A DNA stretch of 64,000 nt, taken from contig JAFGBI010000108.1 of assembly GCA_016933275.1 (NCBI GenBank), positions 39,369-103,368 on the forward strand, in the 5' to 3' direction. This DNA comes from Polyangiaceae bacterium. GTDB taxonomy: Bacteria > Myxococcota_A > Polyangia > Polyangiales > Polyangiaceae. Positions 40,427 to 48,701 of the stretch are shown here, one piece after another. Below the pieces are notes generated by a model. That model saw only the letters and a program-made list of their open reading frames with translations. It was not told where the DNA came from and ran no database searches. Within the stretch, counting starts at the first letter, position 1; each line of letters begins with the position of its first letter. Both the position numbers and the translations under genes were made by a program.

Positions 40427-41818
40427 GTGGAGCCTCAAGAGCTGGACCGAGAAATAGAGGAACTCGAGCTGAGGGTCGAGCGGCTGCGCTCGCTCTACGA
40501 GCAGTACTTCCTCGGGATCGAGAAGGTCGAGCCCCTCACCGCCCGCAAGGACGTCGATCGGCGGATCTGGGTGCTAAGAAGGGAACAGATCCGCAACACT
40601 CGCAAGCGTTTCAAGCTCCAGACGATCATCCAACGCTACAACACGTACCAGCAGTACTGGATGCGCATCAACCGCGAAATAGAAGCGGGTACCTATCGGC
40701 GCCACCTCATCAAGGCCCAGAAGATCCTGGAGAACTTCAACCCCCTGACCTTCCAGGCCCGCAAACGTCACCGGATGCTGGAAGCAGCCGCCGCCGCTGA
40801 GATGGAAGGCAACGGTCGAACCCCGGGCAGGCGGCTCCCCTCCGAGCTACCGGACGTCAACATCCCCGACGTCGACGAAGCAGAGGACGTAGCGTTCGCC
40901 AAGCTCGACGAGCTTTTTGGCGCTTCCCTTCCGCCCTTGGCAACCCCACCCCCAGACGCACCTCGGCTCCGAAGACGACGCCAACCCACGGCACGCGGAC
41001 CGCTCGGTGCGATCGACCTGGAGATCGACGCGGCGAAAGGGGTGCTCCAGGCAAGCCCTGCCTCGACGCCGAACCCCGATCCCGAATCCGGCAGGCGGGA
41101 ACCACACAAGGAACCGGACGCCGCCAGCTTGGCCCCCAGCCGCATCGAGGCGCCAGTCCCTCCGGCTGGGCGCAAACCCCAAGCCACCGGCACACCCGGC
41201 GCAGCATTGGGCCCTCCACCGATGGCCCGTCCCCCCCGGGCCGATCGGACTGAGACGATTGGCGCCCCGTATCCAACCTCTCAACCTCAACCGCCTCAGA
41301 AACCACCCAATCCGCCGCCAGGCGGCGATCGCGCGGTTCGCCCTCCCCTTCCGGCAGTCGCTCGCCCCCCGCTCGGTCCACCCATCAGCCCCCCCATCAC
41401 CATCCACACGACCGCCCCCGACTCCGCGCCCGTCTCTCGACCGCCCGCACCTGGACTAAGCTCCCTTCGGCCACCGCCGAAGCCACCCCGCCAACAACGA
41501 ATCCCACCCGGCGCGCCAGAATCGAGCCCCGAGCAGAAGGCAGAACGGGCGCGCCCGCAACGAGCCGCCAAGGCGGGAGGGCAGCCGGCCGGTCCGCCAG
41601 GGCAGCTCTCCGACGAGCGAGTGCGAGCGATCCACGCGCGACTGGTAGAGGCCAAGCAACAGACCTCTGACGTCTCCACCGTGAGCCTCGAGGTCCTTCG
41701 CAATTCGCTGGCGGCCGCCCAAGCCAAACTGCAGGCGCAGCATGGCAGCCACCGGAACGTGGACTTCGAGGTCGTGATCAAGAACGGCAAGGCGGTCCTG
41801 AAACCCGTAGTCCGGTGA
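40427..41818 (+). CDS. Coiled-coil protein with long proline-rich linker (MXAN_5187-like)
   Basis: 463 residues from GTG 40427. Residues 1-105 are a charged helical domain (ELDREIEELELRVERLRSLY, then EQYFLGIEKVEPLTARKDVD, RRIWVLRREQIRNTRKRFKL, IIQRYNTYQQYWMRINREIE). I recall this pattern as a conserved myxobacterial domain (the C-terminal domain of MXAN_5187-type proteins), there usually C-terminal; this name is from memory and needs a search. A linker of about 230 residues is very rich in Pro, Ala and Arg. The last 75 residues (QLSDERVRAIHARLVEAKQQ...) form another helical module. No signal peptide or membrane segment is seen. It may be a cytoplasmic scaffold. Confidence 0.7.
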   Translation: MEPQELDREIEELELRVERLRSLYEQYFLGIEKVEPLTARKDVDRRIWVLRREQIRNTRKRFKLQTIIQRYNTYQQYWMRINREIEAGTYRRHLIKAQKILENFNPLTFQARKRHRMLEAAAAAEMEGNGRTPGRRLPSELPDVNIPDVDEAEDVAFAKLDELFGASLPPLATPPPDAPRLRRRRQPTARGPLGAIDLEIDAAKGVLQASPASTPNPDPESGRREPHKEPDAASLAPSRIEAPVPPAGRKPQATGTPGAALGPPPMARPPRADRTETIGAPYPTSQPQPPQKPPNPPPGGDRAVRPPLPAVARPPLGPPISPPITIHTTAPDSAPVSRPPAPGLSSLRPPPKPPRQQRIPPGAPESSPEQKAERARPQRAAKAGGQPAGPPGQLSDERVRAIHARLVEAKQQTSDVSTVSLEVLRNSLAAAQAKLQAQHGSHRNVDFEVVIKNGKAVLKPVVR

Positions 41819-41830
41819 CCCTGGCCGGAA

Positions 41831-42070
41831 TCAAGCCGACTCGCGGGGTGCTACCGCGACGTCCTGACCGCAGAAGACGATAGCGCAGGAGCTTCGCCCG
41901 GTATCGCGCATCCTTCCGCAAAGGGCGGCCAGATCTTCGTCTGCATCCACCACGTTTCCCTCGATGGGCTGGAGGGTGGCCTGGTCGTAACGACAGTTGT
42001 CGAGGGCCACCCATTGGCCTCTCAACTGTCCAGAGCGACGGAGCTCGGGCCAGGTGATGCTGGTGTTCAT
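41831..42070 (-). CDS. Small protein, DUF5678-like
   Basis: 79 residues from ATG 42070; the frame is open to 42217 but the extension is Arg-rich. The core TWPELRRSGQLRGQWVALDN, then VVDADEDLAALCGRM and SSCAIVFCGQDVAV, matches the layout of short DUF5678 domains (a strand with WVAL, a helix beginning DL, and a final strand), a family of unknown function. It lies downstream of the Ser/Thr kinase on the same strand, about 245 bases after its stop. Confidence 0.5.
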   Translation of the reverse strand: MNTSITWPELRRSGQLRGQWVALDNCRYDQATLQPIEGNVVDADEDLAALCGRMRDTGRSSCAIVFCGQDVAVAPRESA

Positions 42071-42314
42071 TGCGGTTTCGACCTCGAGCTCGCGGGAAAT
42101 GCCTAGAAGACGATGGGGAATGTCATTCCCTCCGCGGGACGAACGACGCCGGATGAGGACCAAGGTTTCGCGTGGGCGCGTGATCCGGGATCTATCCAAC
42201 TGCCGATCCAACGTCAAGGCGGGAGCGAAAACAGGGCCGGCCCGTCGGCCTCGATGTCCATCAGTTCATTCGCCCGTCACGTTCGGTCGAAGGAGCAGCC
42301 GTCGACGAGCCGGA

Positions 42315-44150
42315 CTACCTGCAAGGTGCCGGGACGGCGACCCGAATCCCCATCGACCCGGCACTGGCGACGATACCCTTGGCCAAGGGGCAGTTGCCAT
42401 TCTTGGCCGCTGCATCCGCCGCGGCGATGGCGCGGCTCCTCGTGTCGCGAGCGCAGGCGGTCTTGGCAGCGGGGTCACCGCACTTGGCATACGCCGCCGC
42501 CGCCGCCGAGACATTGCCTGCCCTCGCGGCGGCAACACACGCCTTGCAGGCGTCACCCCCCGCCGGGGCCTTGCCGGTACCCGTTCCGGTCGCCGTGGTC
42601 GCGCCCGTACGGGCTGGCGTGGCTGTGGTTGCGCCCGTGCCCGTGGCCGCCGAGGTGGTGCCACCCGTCCGAGTCGCTGTGCCCGCGGTGGTTTCCGTCC
42701 CGGTGGTTGGCTTCGTTTCTTCAAGGATGGGCGGAGTGGAGGTCGTTTCCGTGGCCGAAGCGGTGGTACTCGCGGTCTCGGGGATCGGCGAAACCGTCGA
42801 AGTCTCGGTATCGGTGCTGTCCGAGCCACCCAGGTCGGTGAGCACCAGCTCCTCCTCCTCGTCGTCGGGGAGGATCTGCATCACCACCACGACCCCGATG
42901 GCGGCGAGCAGGATCCCACCGATCGCGAGCAGCGCGATGATGAGCCCAGCACCGCCTCCGCCTCTCCGTTGAATGGGTGGCGGGGGGGGCACCGCGACCA
43001 CGGGACCCATCGCCATCGGGGCAGCCATCGGTCCGGAAGGACCCATGGGATCCGGGGCCCCCATGGGCATCCCCAATCCCACGGGGACGCCAATTGCTGC
43101 GCTGGCAGCGCCGAAATCCGGAATCGCCGCCATCGCCGCCGTGCCTGCTGAGCCGATCGATGGTGCGGGGGCATCGTCAGCGGTGGGCCCCACCGCCATG
43201 CCGGCCGATAGCTCGACGAAGAACTCCTTCGCGGTGGCCTGGCGTTGGTCACGTTCCTTGCTCAACGCCCGCAGGATCGCGCGCCGAATAGCTTCGGGGA
43301 TGGCGGCGTGGGGGGCGGTCGCTTCGAACGGTGCCGGCTGAACCGTCATGTGCTGGGTGGCCCACTGCCATGGCGTGTCGGCCTCGAACGGCAGGCGCCC
43401 GGTCAGCATCTCGTAGGCCATGACTCCGAGGGAGTAGATGTCGCTCCGGCGGTCGAGCTCCTTGCCCGTGAACTGCTCGGGGCTCATGTACGGTGGGGTC
43501 CCCAGGACCATCCCCTGCTGGGTGAGCTTCTGCTCCCGCTTCATGTCGGTCGACTCGGTCCGCGCGGCGATCCCAAAATCCAGCACCTTGACGAAATCCG
43601 TCTCCCCGGCGCTCGTGGTGAGGATGACGTTCTCGGGCTTCAGATCCCGGTGAACAATCCCTTGTGTGTGAGCCTCGTCCAGCGCCCCGCTGATCTGTCG
43701 CATGATCTTCAGGGTCCGATCAGCAGCGATCGCGTGTTCCCGCTCGATGACGGCGGAGAGCGGGTCGCCCTTGACGAATTCCATGGCGATGTAGAGGGTC
43801 CCGTCCTCCGTGGCGCCGAAATCGTAGAACTTGATCGTGTTTGGGTGTTCGAGTTGCGCGACCGTCCCACACTCCCGGTGAAACCGAGCCAGCACCGAGG
43901 GATCCTTGGAGAGGTGCTGGTGAAGGGTCTTCACGGCAACCTTCCGTATCGTGGACCCCATCTGCTGCTCGCCAACATAGACGATCCCCATCCCGCCCTC
44001 ACCGAGCACCCCGGTGATGCGGTAGCGGCCTCCGATCACCTGCCCAACGAGCGGGTCGGGACCCGATGACTCGGATGGCATCAGCGTCCCGCAACCTTGG
44101 CAGAAGCGCGCTCCCTCGATGTTCTCGTGTTCGCAAGCCTCGCAGCGCAT
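42315..44150 (-). CDS. Zinc-ribbon Ser/Thr protein kinase, membrane-bound
   Basis: 611 residues. An N-terminal zinc ribbon (CEACEHENIEGARFCQGCGT) is followed by a complete Hanks-type kinase domain at about 43-310: GEGGMGIVYVG (P-loop), K74 in VAVKTL, HRDLKPENVIL with D169, DFGIAAR with D191, GTPPYMSPEQF and DRRSDIYSLGVMAYEMLTGR. A Met/Pro/Ala-rich spacer leads to a membrane helix (GLIIALLAIGGILLAAIGVV, near 430). The outer part is Thr/Ser/Gly-rich (over 100 residues) and ends in a small domain with six cysteines (DACKACVAAARAG, YAKCGDPAAKTACARD, NGNCPLAKG). Such kinases are abundant in myxobacteria. An FHA partner is encoded at 30.8-31.9 kb. Confidence 0.95.
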   Translation of the reverse strand: MRCEACEHENIEGARFCQGCGTLMPSESSGPDPLVGQVIGGRYRITGVLGEGGMGIVYVGEQQMGSTIRKVAVKTLHQHLSKDPSVLARFHRECGTVAQLEHPNTIKFYDFGATEDGTLYIAMEFVKGDPLSAVIEREHAIAADRTLKIMRQISGALDEAHTQGIVHRDLKPENVILTTSAGETDFVKVLDFGIAARTESTDMKREQKLTQQGMVLGTPPYMSPEQFTGKELDRRSDIYSLGVMAYEMLTGRLPFEADTPWQWATQHMTVQPAPFEATAPHAAIPEAIRRAILRALSKERDQRQATAKEFFVELSAGMAVGPTADDAPAPSIGSAGTAAMAAIPDFGAASAAIGVPVGLGMPMGAPDPMGPSGPMAAPMAMGPVVAVPPPPPIQRRGGGGAGLIIALLAIGGILLAAIGVVVVMQILPDDEEEELVLTDLGGSDSTDTETSTVSPIPETASTTASATETTSTPPILEETKPTTGTETTAGTATRTGGTTSAATGTGATTATPARTGATTATGTGTGKAPAGGDACKACVAAARAGNVSAAAAAYAKCGDPAAKTACARDTRSRAIAAADAAAKNGNCPLAKGIVASAGSMGIRVAVPAPCR

Positions 44151-44229
44151 GGCAGCGATAGCCTCGCACGAACCTGGCCTGGAAAGCCACTCCTGGAGGC
44201 GAGGCGCCAGAGCAGCTCGGGTTCACCGG

Positions 44230-44988
44230 TCACTTGCCCGGGACGGCCAGTGGATCGAGGGGAGCTGGCGAACCCGGTGACGACGAGCCAGAAGGAGCGG
44301 CCGCACTGGCAGCAGGCCAGGCGCTCCCACTGGCGGCCGGCGGGGAGGTAGCTGAGCCTGGCGCGCGCGGCGCAGAATCGATGGGGGGAAGCGGCCGCTC
44401 CGGAGGCCACGGCAAGGGGATCGTCTCGCCAGTGGCGCGATCGACGATCACAGCACGGGTGGCTCGTGGGCTCGCGGGTACCAGGACCACGCGCCGCACC
44501 GTTGCGCCCAGTGCCAGGGAAGGTGGCTCGTGAAGTGGTTGCCTCACCCGCGAAGCGGGGGGTTCCTCGGCCGCCAGGACTGGGAAGTCGAAGCGGATCC
44601 GATCGACCAGCTCACGGCCGATCCAGAGCTCGATGGCGTAGCGACCGACGCGTCGCGGTGTGACCACTGGCTTGTCGAAGAGCAGGGGCCGAACCTTCGT
44701 CACCGAAACGCGGCCTCGATCGTAGGTGATCTCGTATTCCCACTGCCGCTCGAGGCGCAACGGTTCCGGATCGGGCAGATCCGGGGACCTGGCGGGTTGG
44801 GCGAGCGCCGCACTCGCCAATGGAAGGGGAGGCAGCGATTGGTCGGGCTGTGGGCGCCCCTCCGCGATGGGTACCGGTATCGAAATACCCGGAGCCAAGG
44901 GTGGCCCTGGTGCCGCGGGTGCTGCTGGAGTGCCCGCGCCGCAGGCGCCAACCATGAACAGAACGACCAGAGCAGGAGCGCGCATCAT
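44230..44988 (-). CDS. Predicted lipoprotein of unknown function
   Basis: 252 residues from ATG 44988, which overlaps the stop of the pseudouridine synthase gene. Signal MMRAPALVVLFMVGAC has lipobox VGAC. A Pro/Ala-rich spacer is followed by a central domain of about 110 residues with strands WEYEITYDRGRVSVTKVRPL, GRYAIELWIGRELVDRIRFD and VRRVVLVPASPRATRAVIVD, then a Pro/Ser/Ala-rich tail. No family was recognised. The order 46291-44230 (unknown, RluA-type, lipoprotein) is fully overlapping and so coupled in translation. Confidence 0.75.
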   Translation of the reverse strand: MMRAPALVVLFMVGACGAGTPAAPAAPGPPLAPGISIPVPIAEGRPQPDQSLPPLPLASAALAQPARSPDLPDPEPLRLERQWEYEITYDRGRVSVTKVRPLLFDKPVVTPRRVGRYAIELWIGRELVDRIRFDFPVLAAEEPPASRVRQPLHEPPSLALGATVRRVVLVPASPRATRAVIVDRATGETIPLPWPPERPLPPIDSAPRAPGSATSPPAASGSAWPAASAAAPSGSSSPGSPAPLDPLAVPGK

Positions 44989-45944
44989 GCGTTCACCTCG
45001 AGCGCAGCCGACCAGGCTTCCGGGTCGCCGCCAAGTTGCTGCCACCAGAGCTCCATTGGCTCCGGGGTTGGGGCGCTCACGTCCCAGGGAGTCTCATCCG
45101 GAACGAGGACCTCGATGCGGGCGGCGTGGAGAGCCACCCGATCGAGGCGGATCACGCTCCCGTCGCCCAACGTGAGCCGGCCGGGTCCCCCATACTCCGT
45201 GTCTCCCAGCAGGGGAGCGGACGCGGACGCAGCGTGGATCCGAAGTTGGTGGGTTCGTCCCGTGGTGGGAAAGAGAGCGAGGAGCGCCACCGCAGATGCT
45301 TTGGGGACCACCCCAGCCGGTGCCAGCGCCACGACCCGAAACCGGGTGAGCGCGGGTCGCGCCGCTTCACTCTGGAACCGACCCTGGCGGATGGGGTTGT
45401 CCCAGACACCTGCTGACGGGTCGGGGGCACAGGTTGAAAGCGCCAGGTACCGTCGCGAGATCCTGCCGTCGATTCGCCATCGGACGCAATCACGTCGAGC
45501 AGCGGCTCCGTGCGCAAGAAGCACCACTCCGCTCACGGTCCTGTCGAGACGCGTCACGGCGTGCAGCGCCCCGGGGTGCACGCCGAGCGCGGCGGCGGCA
45601 AGCCGAACCACCGAGTCCGACCCACCATGGCGGTCGGGCTCCGTGGGGATCCCGGCTGGCTTCGCCACCGCAACCAGCCCCCCGTGTCGTTGTAGAACGG
45701 TGATCCCAGCCCGCTCGTGGCGTGGTCCTCGGACCGTCACTACTGCTCCGACGGCCAGCAGCTCATCACCACTCGATGCCCTCCTTCGGTCTACGAACAC
45801 CCGACCCTCCGTGATCGCACGGGACGCTGACGCGTCGTGGCCGGCAAGGAATTCCGCCAGCCTGATCCCACCGGCCTCGACTACGAAGGCCCGTTCGCGG
45901 GTCGTCCGAACACCGCCGTTTCCGACGTCGGTCCGCCAGGTCAT
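44985..45944 (-). CDS. RluA-family pseudouridine synthase
   Basis: 319 residues. An S4-like RNA-binding region at about 22-75 (IRLAEFLAGHDASASRAITE, GRVFVDRRRASSGDELLAVG) precedes the catalytic domain. The RluA motif is HAVTRLDRTVSGVVLLA with catalytic D134; GRTHQLRIHAASASAPLLGD is the second family motif. It isomerises uridine to pseudouridine in rRNA or tRNA; which site cannot be told. A Val-Phe-rich C-terminal extension ends in ELWWQQLGGDPEAW. Start ATG 45944 overlaps the upstream stop (ATGA), and its own stop overlaps the next gene. Confidence 0.93.
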   Translation of the reverse strand: MTWRTDVGNGGVRTTRERAFVVEAGGIRLAEFLAGHDASASRAITEGRVFVDRRRASSGDELLAVGAVVTVRGPRHERAGITVLQRHGGLVAVAKPAGIPTEPDRHGGSDSVVRLAAAALGVHPGALHAVTRLDRTVSGVVLLAHGAAARRDCVRWRIDGRISRRYLALSTCAPDPSAGVWDNPIRQGRFQSEAARPALTRFRVVALAPAGVVPKASAVALLALFPTTGRTHQLRIHAASASAPLLGDTEYGGPGRLTLGDGSVIRLDRVALHAARIEVLVPDETPWDVSAPTPEPMELWWQQLGGDPEAWSAALEVNA

Positions 45945-46291
45945 CGTCGGGGATCGACTGGGCTCGAGGCCGTGGCACGCCGGACGAGGTCGACGAGGGC
46001 AGGATCACTGGCGAGGTCTGCCCGGAGGGTGTCGCGGACGAATCCGAGTTCCGACGGAGGGAGCGCGGGTAGGTGGGCCATCGCCGCGTCCACGCGAAGG
46101 TCGAGATACTGGTCGAGGGTGATGTCCCCGCGCTCCAGGCGCATGAGAGGACCGGATTCGATCTCGGCCGAGGCTTCGGGCGAGAGGGCGGGGAAGATTG
46201 GGTCCGCTCCGCTCGCCGCCGGTGCCAGGGGGGCGGCGAACGGTGGGAGAATGGCCCCGGGTCCAGGCTTGCCAATACCGTCGATTCCCAT
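45941..46291 (-). CDS. Small protein of unknown function, coupled to rlu gene
   Basis: 116 residues from ATG 46291 with GAGGA five bases upstream. The first 45 residues are Pro/Ala-rich; the rest is predicted helical (MRLERGDITLDQYLDLRVDA, then AMAHLPALPPSELGFVRDTL). I recall similar helical modules at the end of several myxobacterial proteins, but cannot name a family. Its overlap with the pseudouridine synthase start makes it the first gene of a three-gene unit. Confidence 0.65.
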   Translation of the reverse strand: MGIDGIGKPGPGAILPPFAAPLAPAASGADPIFPALSPEASAEIESGPLMRLERGDITLDQYLDLRVDAAMAHLPALPPSELGFVRDTLRADLASDPALVDLVRRATASSPVDPRR

Positions 46292-46432
46292 GCTTCCTCG
46301 AGTCTATGGCCAGTGGGGCCTTCGGGCCAGACCGGGGTGCCCGTTCGGGGGTTCTTGGGCTCGTACCATCCCTCGTCGGCCGCGGTCTCGACCGGTTGCG
46401 TGGGCTCGCAATGAGTCGCTCGATGGGTCCGA

Positions 46433-46466
46433 AGCAGCAATCAGGTTGATTGCTGCGTCAAATCAA
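46433..46466. repeat. 34-bp dispersed repeat, copy 1
   Basis: This 34-bp sequence occurs as an exact inverted copy at 57177-57210. It contains a perfect 10-bp dyad: GCAGCAATCA (46434-46443), three bases, TGATTGCTGC (46447-46456). The outer part reads GTCAAATCAA. Identity ends sharply on one side and decays over a few bases on the other. Confidence 0.85.
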
Positions 46467-46497
46467 CAACCTAAACCGGCGGAGCCGGAACCGAACA

Positions 46498-46580
46498 GGC
46501 CATCAGCGGTCAGCGGTCAGCAGTCAGCGGTCAGGTGAAGCGCGGAGACCCTGATTGCTGACGCCCGATCGCTGATGGCC
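46498..46580. repeat. GGTCAGC-repeat hairpin
   Basis: Outer arms GGCCATCAGCG (46498-46508) and CGCTGATGGCC (46570-46580) are exact complements. Between them lie tandem words GGTCAGC, GGTCAGC, AGTCAGC, GGTCAGG on the left and CCTGATTGCTGACGC on the right, so most of the 83 bases can fold into one imperfect hairpin. Confidence 0.7.
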
Positions 46581-46703
46581 ACGAGAGCATTGAAGAAAAT
46601 TCCGCCAGATCCGGTCAAGATCACGCCGCCAAGGGACGAGAGCACCGAACCGGCAGCAGATCTCGCCCGAGTCGCCGTTGCTCTCCGCAACCCGATCGGT
46701 GGT

Positions 46704-47558
46704 CTAGAACGCGAGCTCCATCGAGAGCCCACCGCCCTCCCCGGCGACGGCGAGAGGTCTCACCTTCACCTTCTTCAGGTCGTCGCGCTCGAGCTCCTTC
46801 TGGCCACCTGCGGCCCCCGCGAGCAGCAGCGCTGCGCCGAAGGCTTGGATCACCCCGTCCGCAACGACCACCGCGATCCGAGAGCCGGCGTGCACGGTCT
46901 TCTTGACGCAGGCCTTGATCTTGGTGTTCGCCTCCTGCGCCACGATCGCAGAGTTGTTGGTGACGGTGATGGTCATGGAAGAGCAGGGGTTCTTCTTCTT
47001 GGCGGTAGTGGTGATCCACGGACCGATGATCGGGATGGCGAGGGCCCCATCCTTCTCGGTAAGATCCCTCCCCCCCAACATCGCGAGAGCCACGATGTAG
47101 GAGAGACTCAGGGTGGTGGCGCCGCTGATGAGTAGCCCGCGGGCTGGCCGGTAGCGAAGATGATATCCGGGCGGCACCTCCAGACCGCGGTGGTATGGGA
47201 GGTAGCCGGGACCGAGCGGAGCCGGCGGAGCACTGACCGAGGGCGGGACCCAGACGCCAAGGTCGGCTGCGCCTGGGCCGGCAGGAGGGGTGCCTCCCAA
47301 ACCGGGCACGGGGGCCGACGGGGCTGGGAAGGAGCTGAGCGAGACCGGCGCGGTGGCGCCCGTGCCGGGCGACGTTGGTGGGGGTGGCGTGGTCGCCTGG
47401 TCCGGCACTTCTGGGAAGCTCGCGCTGGTCTGCGCCGCGACCTCCGGAGACGAGAGGAAGACGGCCAGCGCAATCCCCGCGATCCTCGCCCTTCCCGAGC
47501 GAGGGTGCGGGGAGTCTGGTTGCCGGGTGCGGCCGATTTCAACGGGGTGCACGCGCAC
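46704..47558 (-). CDS. Exported proline-rich membrane protein
   Basis: 284 residues from GTG 47558. A likely Sec signal (IAGIALAVFLSSPEVAAQ) is followed by about 95 Pro/Ala/Ser-rich residues. From about 130 the sequence is folded: GYHLRYRPARGLLISGATTL leads into a membrane segment LSLSYIVALAMLGG, a middle region with NPCSSMTITVTNNSA, and a second hydrophobic stretch GVIQAFGAALLLAGAAGG near 245. The C-terminal strand (VRPLAVAGEGGGLSMELAF) ends in Phe, as outer-membrane proteins often do. No named family was recognised; proteins of this layout occur in myxobacteria. Confidence 0.65.
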   Translation of the reverse strand: MRVHPVEIGRTRQPDSPHPRSGRARIAGIALAVFLSSPEVAAQTSASFPEVPDQATTPPPPTSPGTGATAPVSLSSFPAPSAPVPGLGGTPPAGPGAADLGVWVPPSVSAPPAPLGPGYLPYHRGLEVPPGYHLRYRPARGLLISGATTLSLSYIVALAMLGGRDLTEKDGALAIPIIGPWITTTAKKKNPCSSMTITVTNNSAIVAQEANTKIKACVKKTVHAGSRIAVVVADGVIQAFGAALLLAGAAGGQKELERDDLKKVKVRPLAVAGEGGGLSMELAF

Positions 47559-47678
47559 ACCTTAGCGCGACCCGGTCGCCCGTGGGGTCCCTCGCGTGCC
47601 GATTCCCGATCGTCCGCAAATGCTGGGGGCCGGAGGCGGATCCGAGTCGCATGAGCACGCCACGGAGCGCGGTCGCGT

Positions 47679-48689
47679 TCAGATCCCGAGCCACACGGCG
47701 GCGTCGACGGTCTCCGCGCCATGGCGGATCTCGAAGTACATGGAGCCCCCATCGAGCTCCCGGGCTACCGTGCCGATGCGCGCCCCCGCCGGCAGTTCGT
47801 CGCCTACCTCCACGTCGATCGCGCCCAGAGCAGCGCTAACGCTGAAGTAGCGATCGCCGTGGTCGATGATCACCGTTCGACCATAGGCTGCGTACTCGTC
47901 CGCGAAGGCCACGCGCCCTGCAAACACCGCGCGCACGGGTGATTCGGGCGCCGCCCGGACGTCGACACCGGGTCCGTCGATCCCCGGGCGCCGTGCCACC
48001 TGGAGCACCGTCCGCCCTGCGACTGGGAACGGCAGTCGGCCCTGGGTACTGCCGAATCCGCCCACCCCCAGCGCGGGGTCCATGGGTCCCGCACCTGGCC
48101 CATAGACGACCGCGCCTCGAGGTCCATTGCCCTCGAACGCCTTCTGGAACGCGAGCTCGCGATCGCGAGCCGCCAGCAGGGCAGTCTGTGCGTGGGCCAT
48201 GGCCCGCTGGTTCACGCGTGCGACTGCGAGGCGCGTCTCGAGGTCCCGCAGGCGCGCGGTGACGACCTCACGCTCGTGAAGGATCACTTGCTGCTCCGTG
48301 AGCTCGCGTTCGGCCGCGCGTCGCAGGCGCTCGATGCGCGACACGTGGTCGACGAACGCCTCGAAACCACCCGCCACGGGCAGGAGACCGGCTCTGGCAG
48401 CGCGAACGTAGGCCCGCCCGAAGGCGACCGTGCGCCCAATCGACTGGCGCTCGCGCTCCTTCAGCGCTCGCTGCTCGCGCTCCACCGCGCGCTGCTCAGC
48501 CTCCATCCGTGCTACGAGCTTGTCGATAGCCTCCGGTTCGCCAAGGCTGAGCTCGGCGAGTGGCGGGAGAGCCTGAGCGATATCGACAGCACCCGGCAAG
48601 GGAAGAGCAGGCTCGACGGGGAGCCCTGGAGCGGCCGCGGCAATGGGGGCGGTACCCAGAAAGAGCAGGAATAGGGCGCGGATCCGCAT
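47679..48689 (-). CDS. envC: EnvC-like murein hydrolase activator
   Basis: 336 residues. A signal peptide (MRIRALFLLFLGTAPIAAAA) is followed by a long coiled coil (about 55-185: KLVARMEAEQRAVEREQRAL, ERLRRAAERELTEQQVILHE) and a C-terminal LytM-like domain (VDVRAAPESPVRAVFAGRVA, AYGRTVIIDHGDRYFSVSAA, MYFEIRHGAETVDAAVWL). The zinc-ligand histidines of active LytM enzymes are missing: the first His site is RPGIDGPGVD and the HxH site is FSVSAAL. That is the known state of EnvC, which activates amidases instead of cutting peptidoglycan. It lies 13 bases downstream of ftsX, whose product is EnvC's known partner. This context makes the call firm. Confidence 0.88.
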   Translation of the reverse strand: MRIRALFLLFLGTAPIAAAAPGLPVEPALPLPGAVDIAQALPPLAELSLGEPEAIDKLVARMEAEQRAVEREQRALKERERQSIGRTVAFGRAYVRAARAGLLPVAGGFEAFVDHVSRIERLRRAAERELTEQQVILHEREVVTARLRDLETRLAVARVNQRAMAHAQTALLAARDRELAFQKAFEGNGPRGAVVYGPGAGPMDPALGVGGFGSTQGRLPFPVAGRTVLQVARRPGIDGPGVDVRAAPESPVRAVFAGRVAFADEYAAYGRTVIIDHGDRYFSVSAALGAIDVEVGDELPAGARIGTVARELDGGSMYFEIRHGAETVDAAVWLGI

Positions 48690-48701
48690 CGAGAAGCCCC
48701 C

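Larger units (their letters stand above)
46292..46703. other. Repeat-rich intergenic region
   Basis: 412 bases between two minus-strand genes, with no supported gene. It contains the 34-bp dispersed repeat (46433-46466) and the long GGTCAGC-type hairpin (46498-46580), listed separately. It is the least coding-like stretch in the window and must hold the promoter for the 46291 operon. Confidence 0.6.

Noticed and set aside
44530..46122. 530-residue plus frame opposite the RluA-type gene
   Set aside because: The minus frames form a three-gene overlapping unit with a clear pseudouridine synthase; the plus frame is Ser/Arg-rich.
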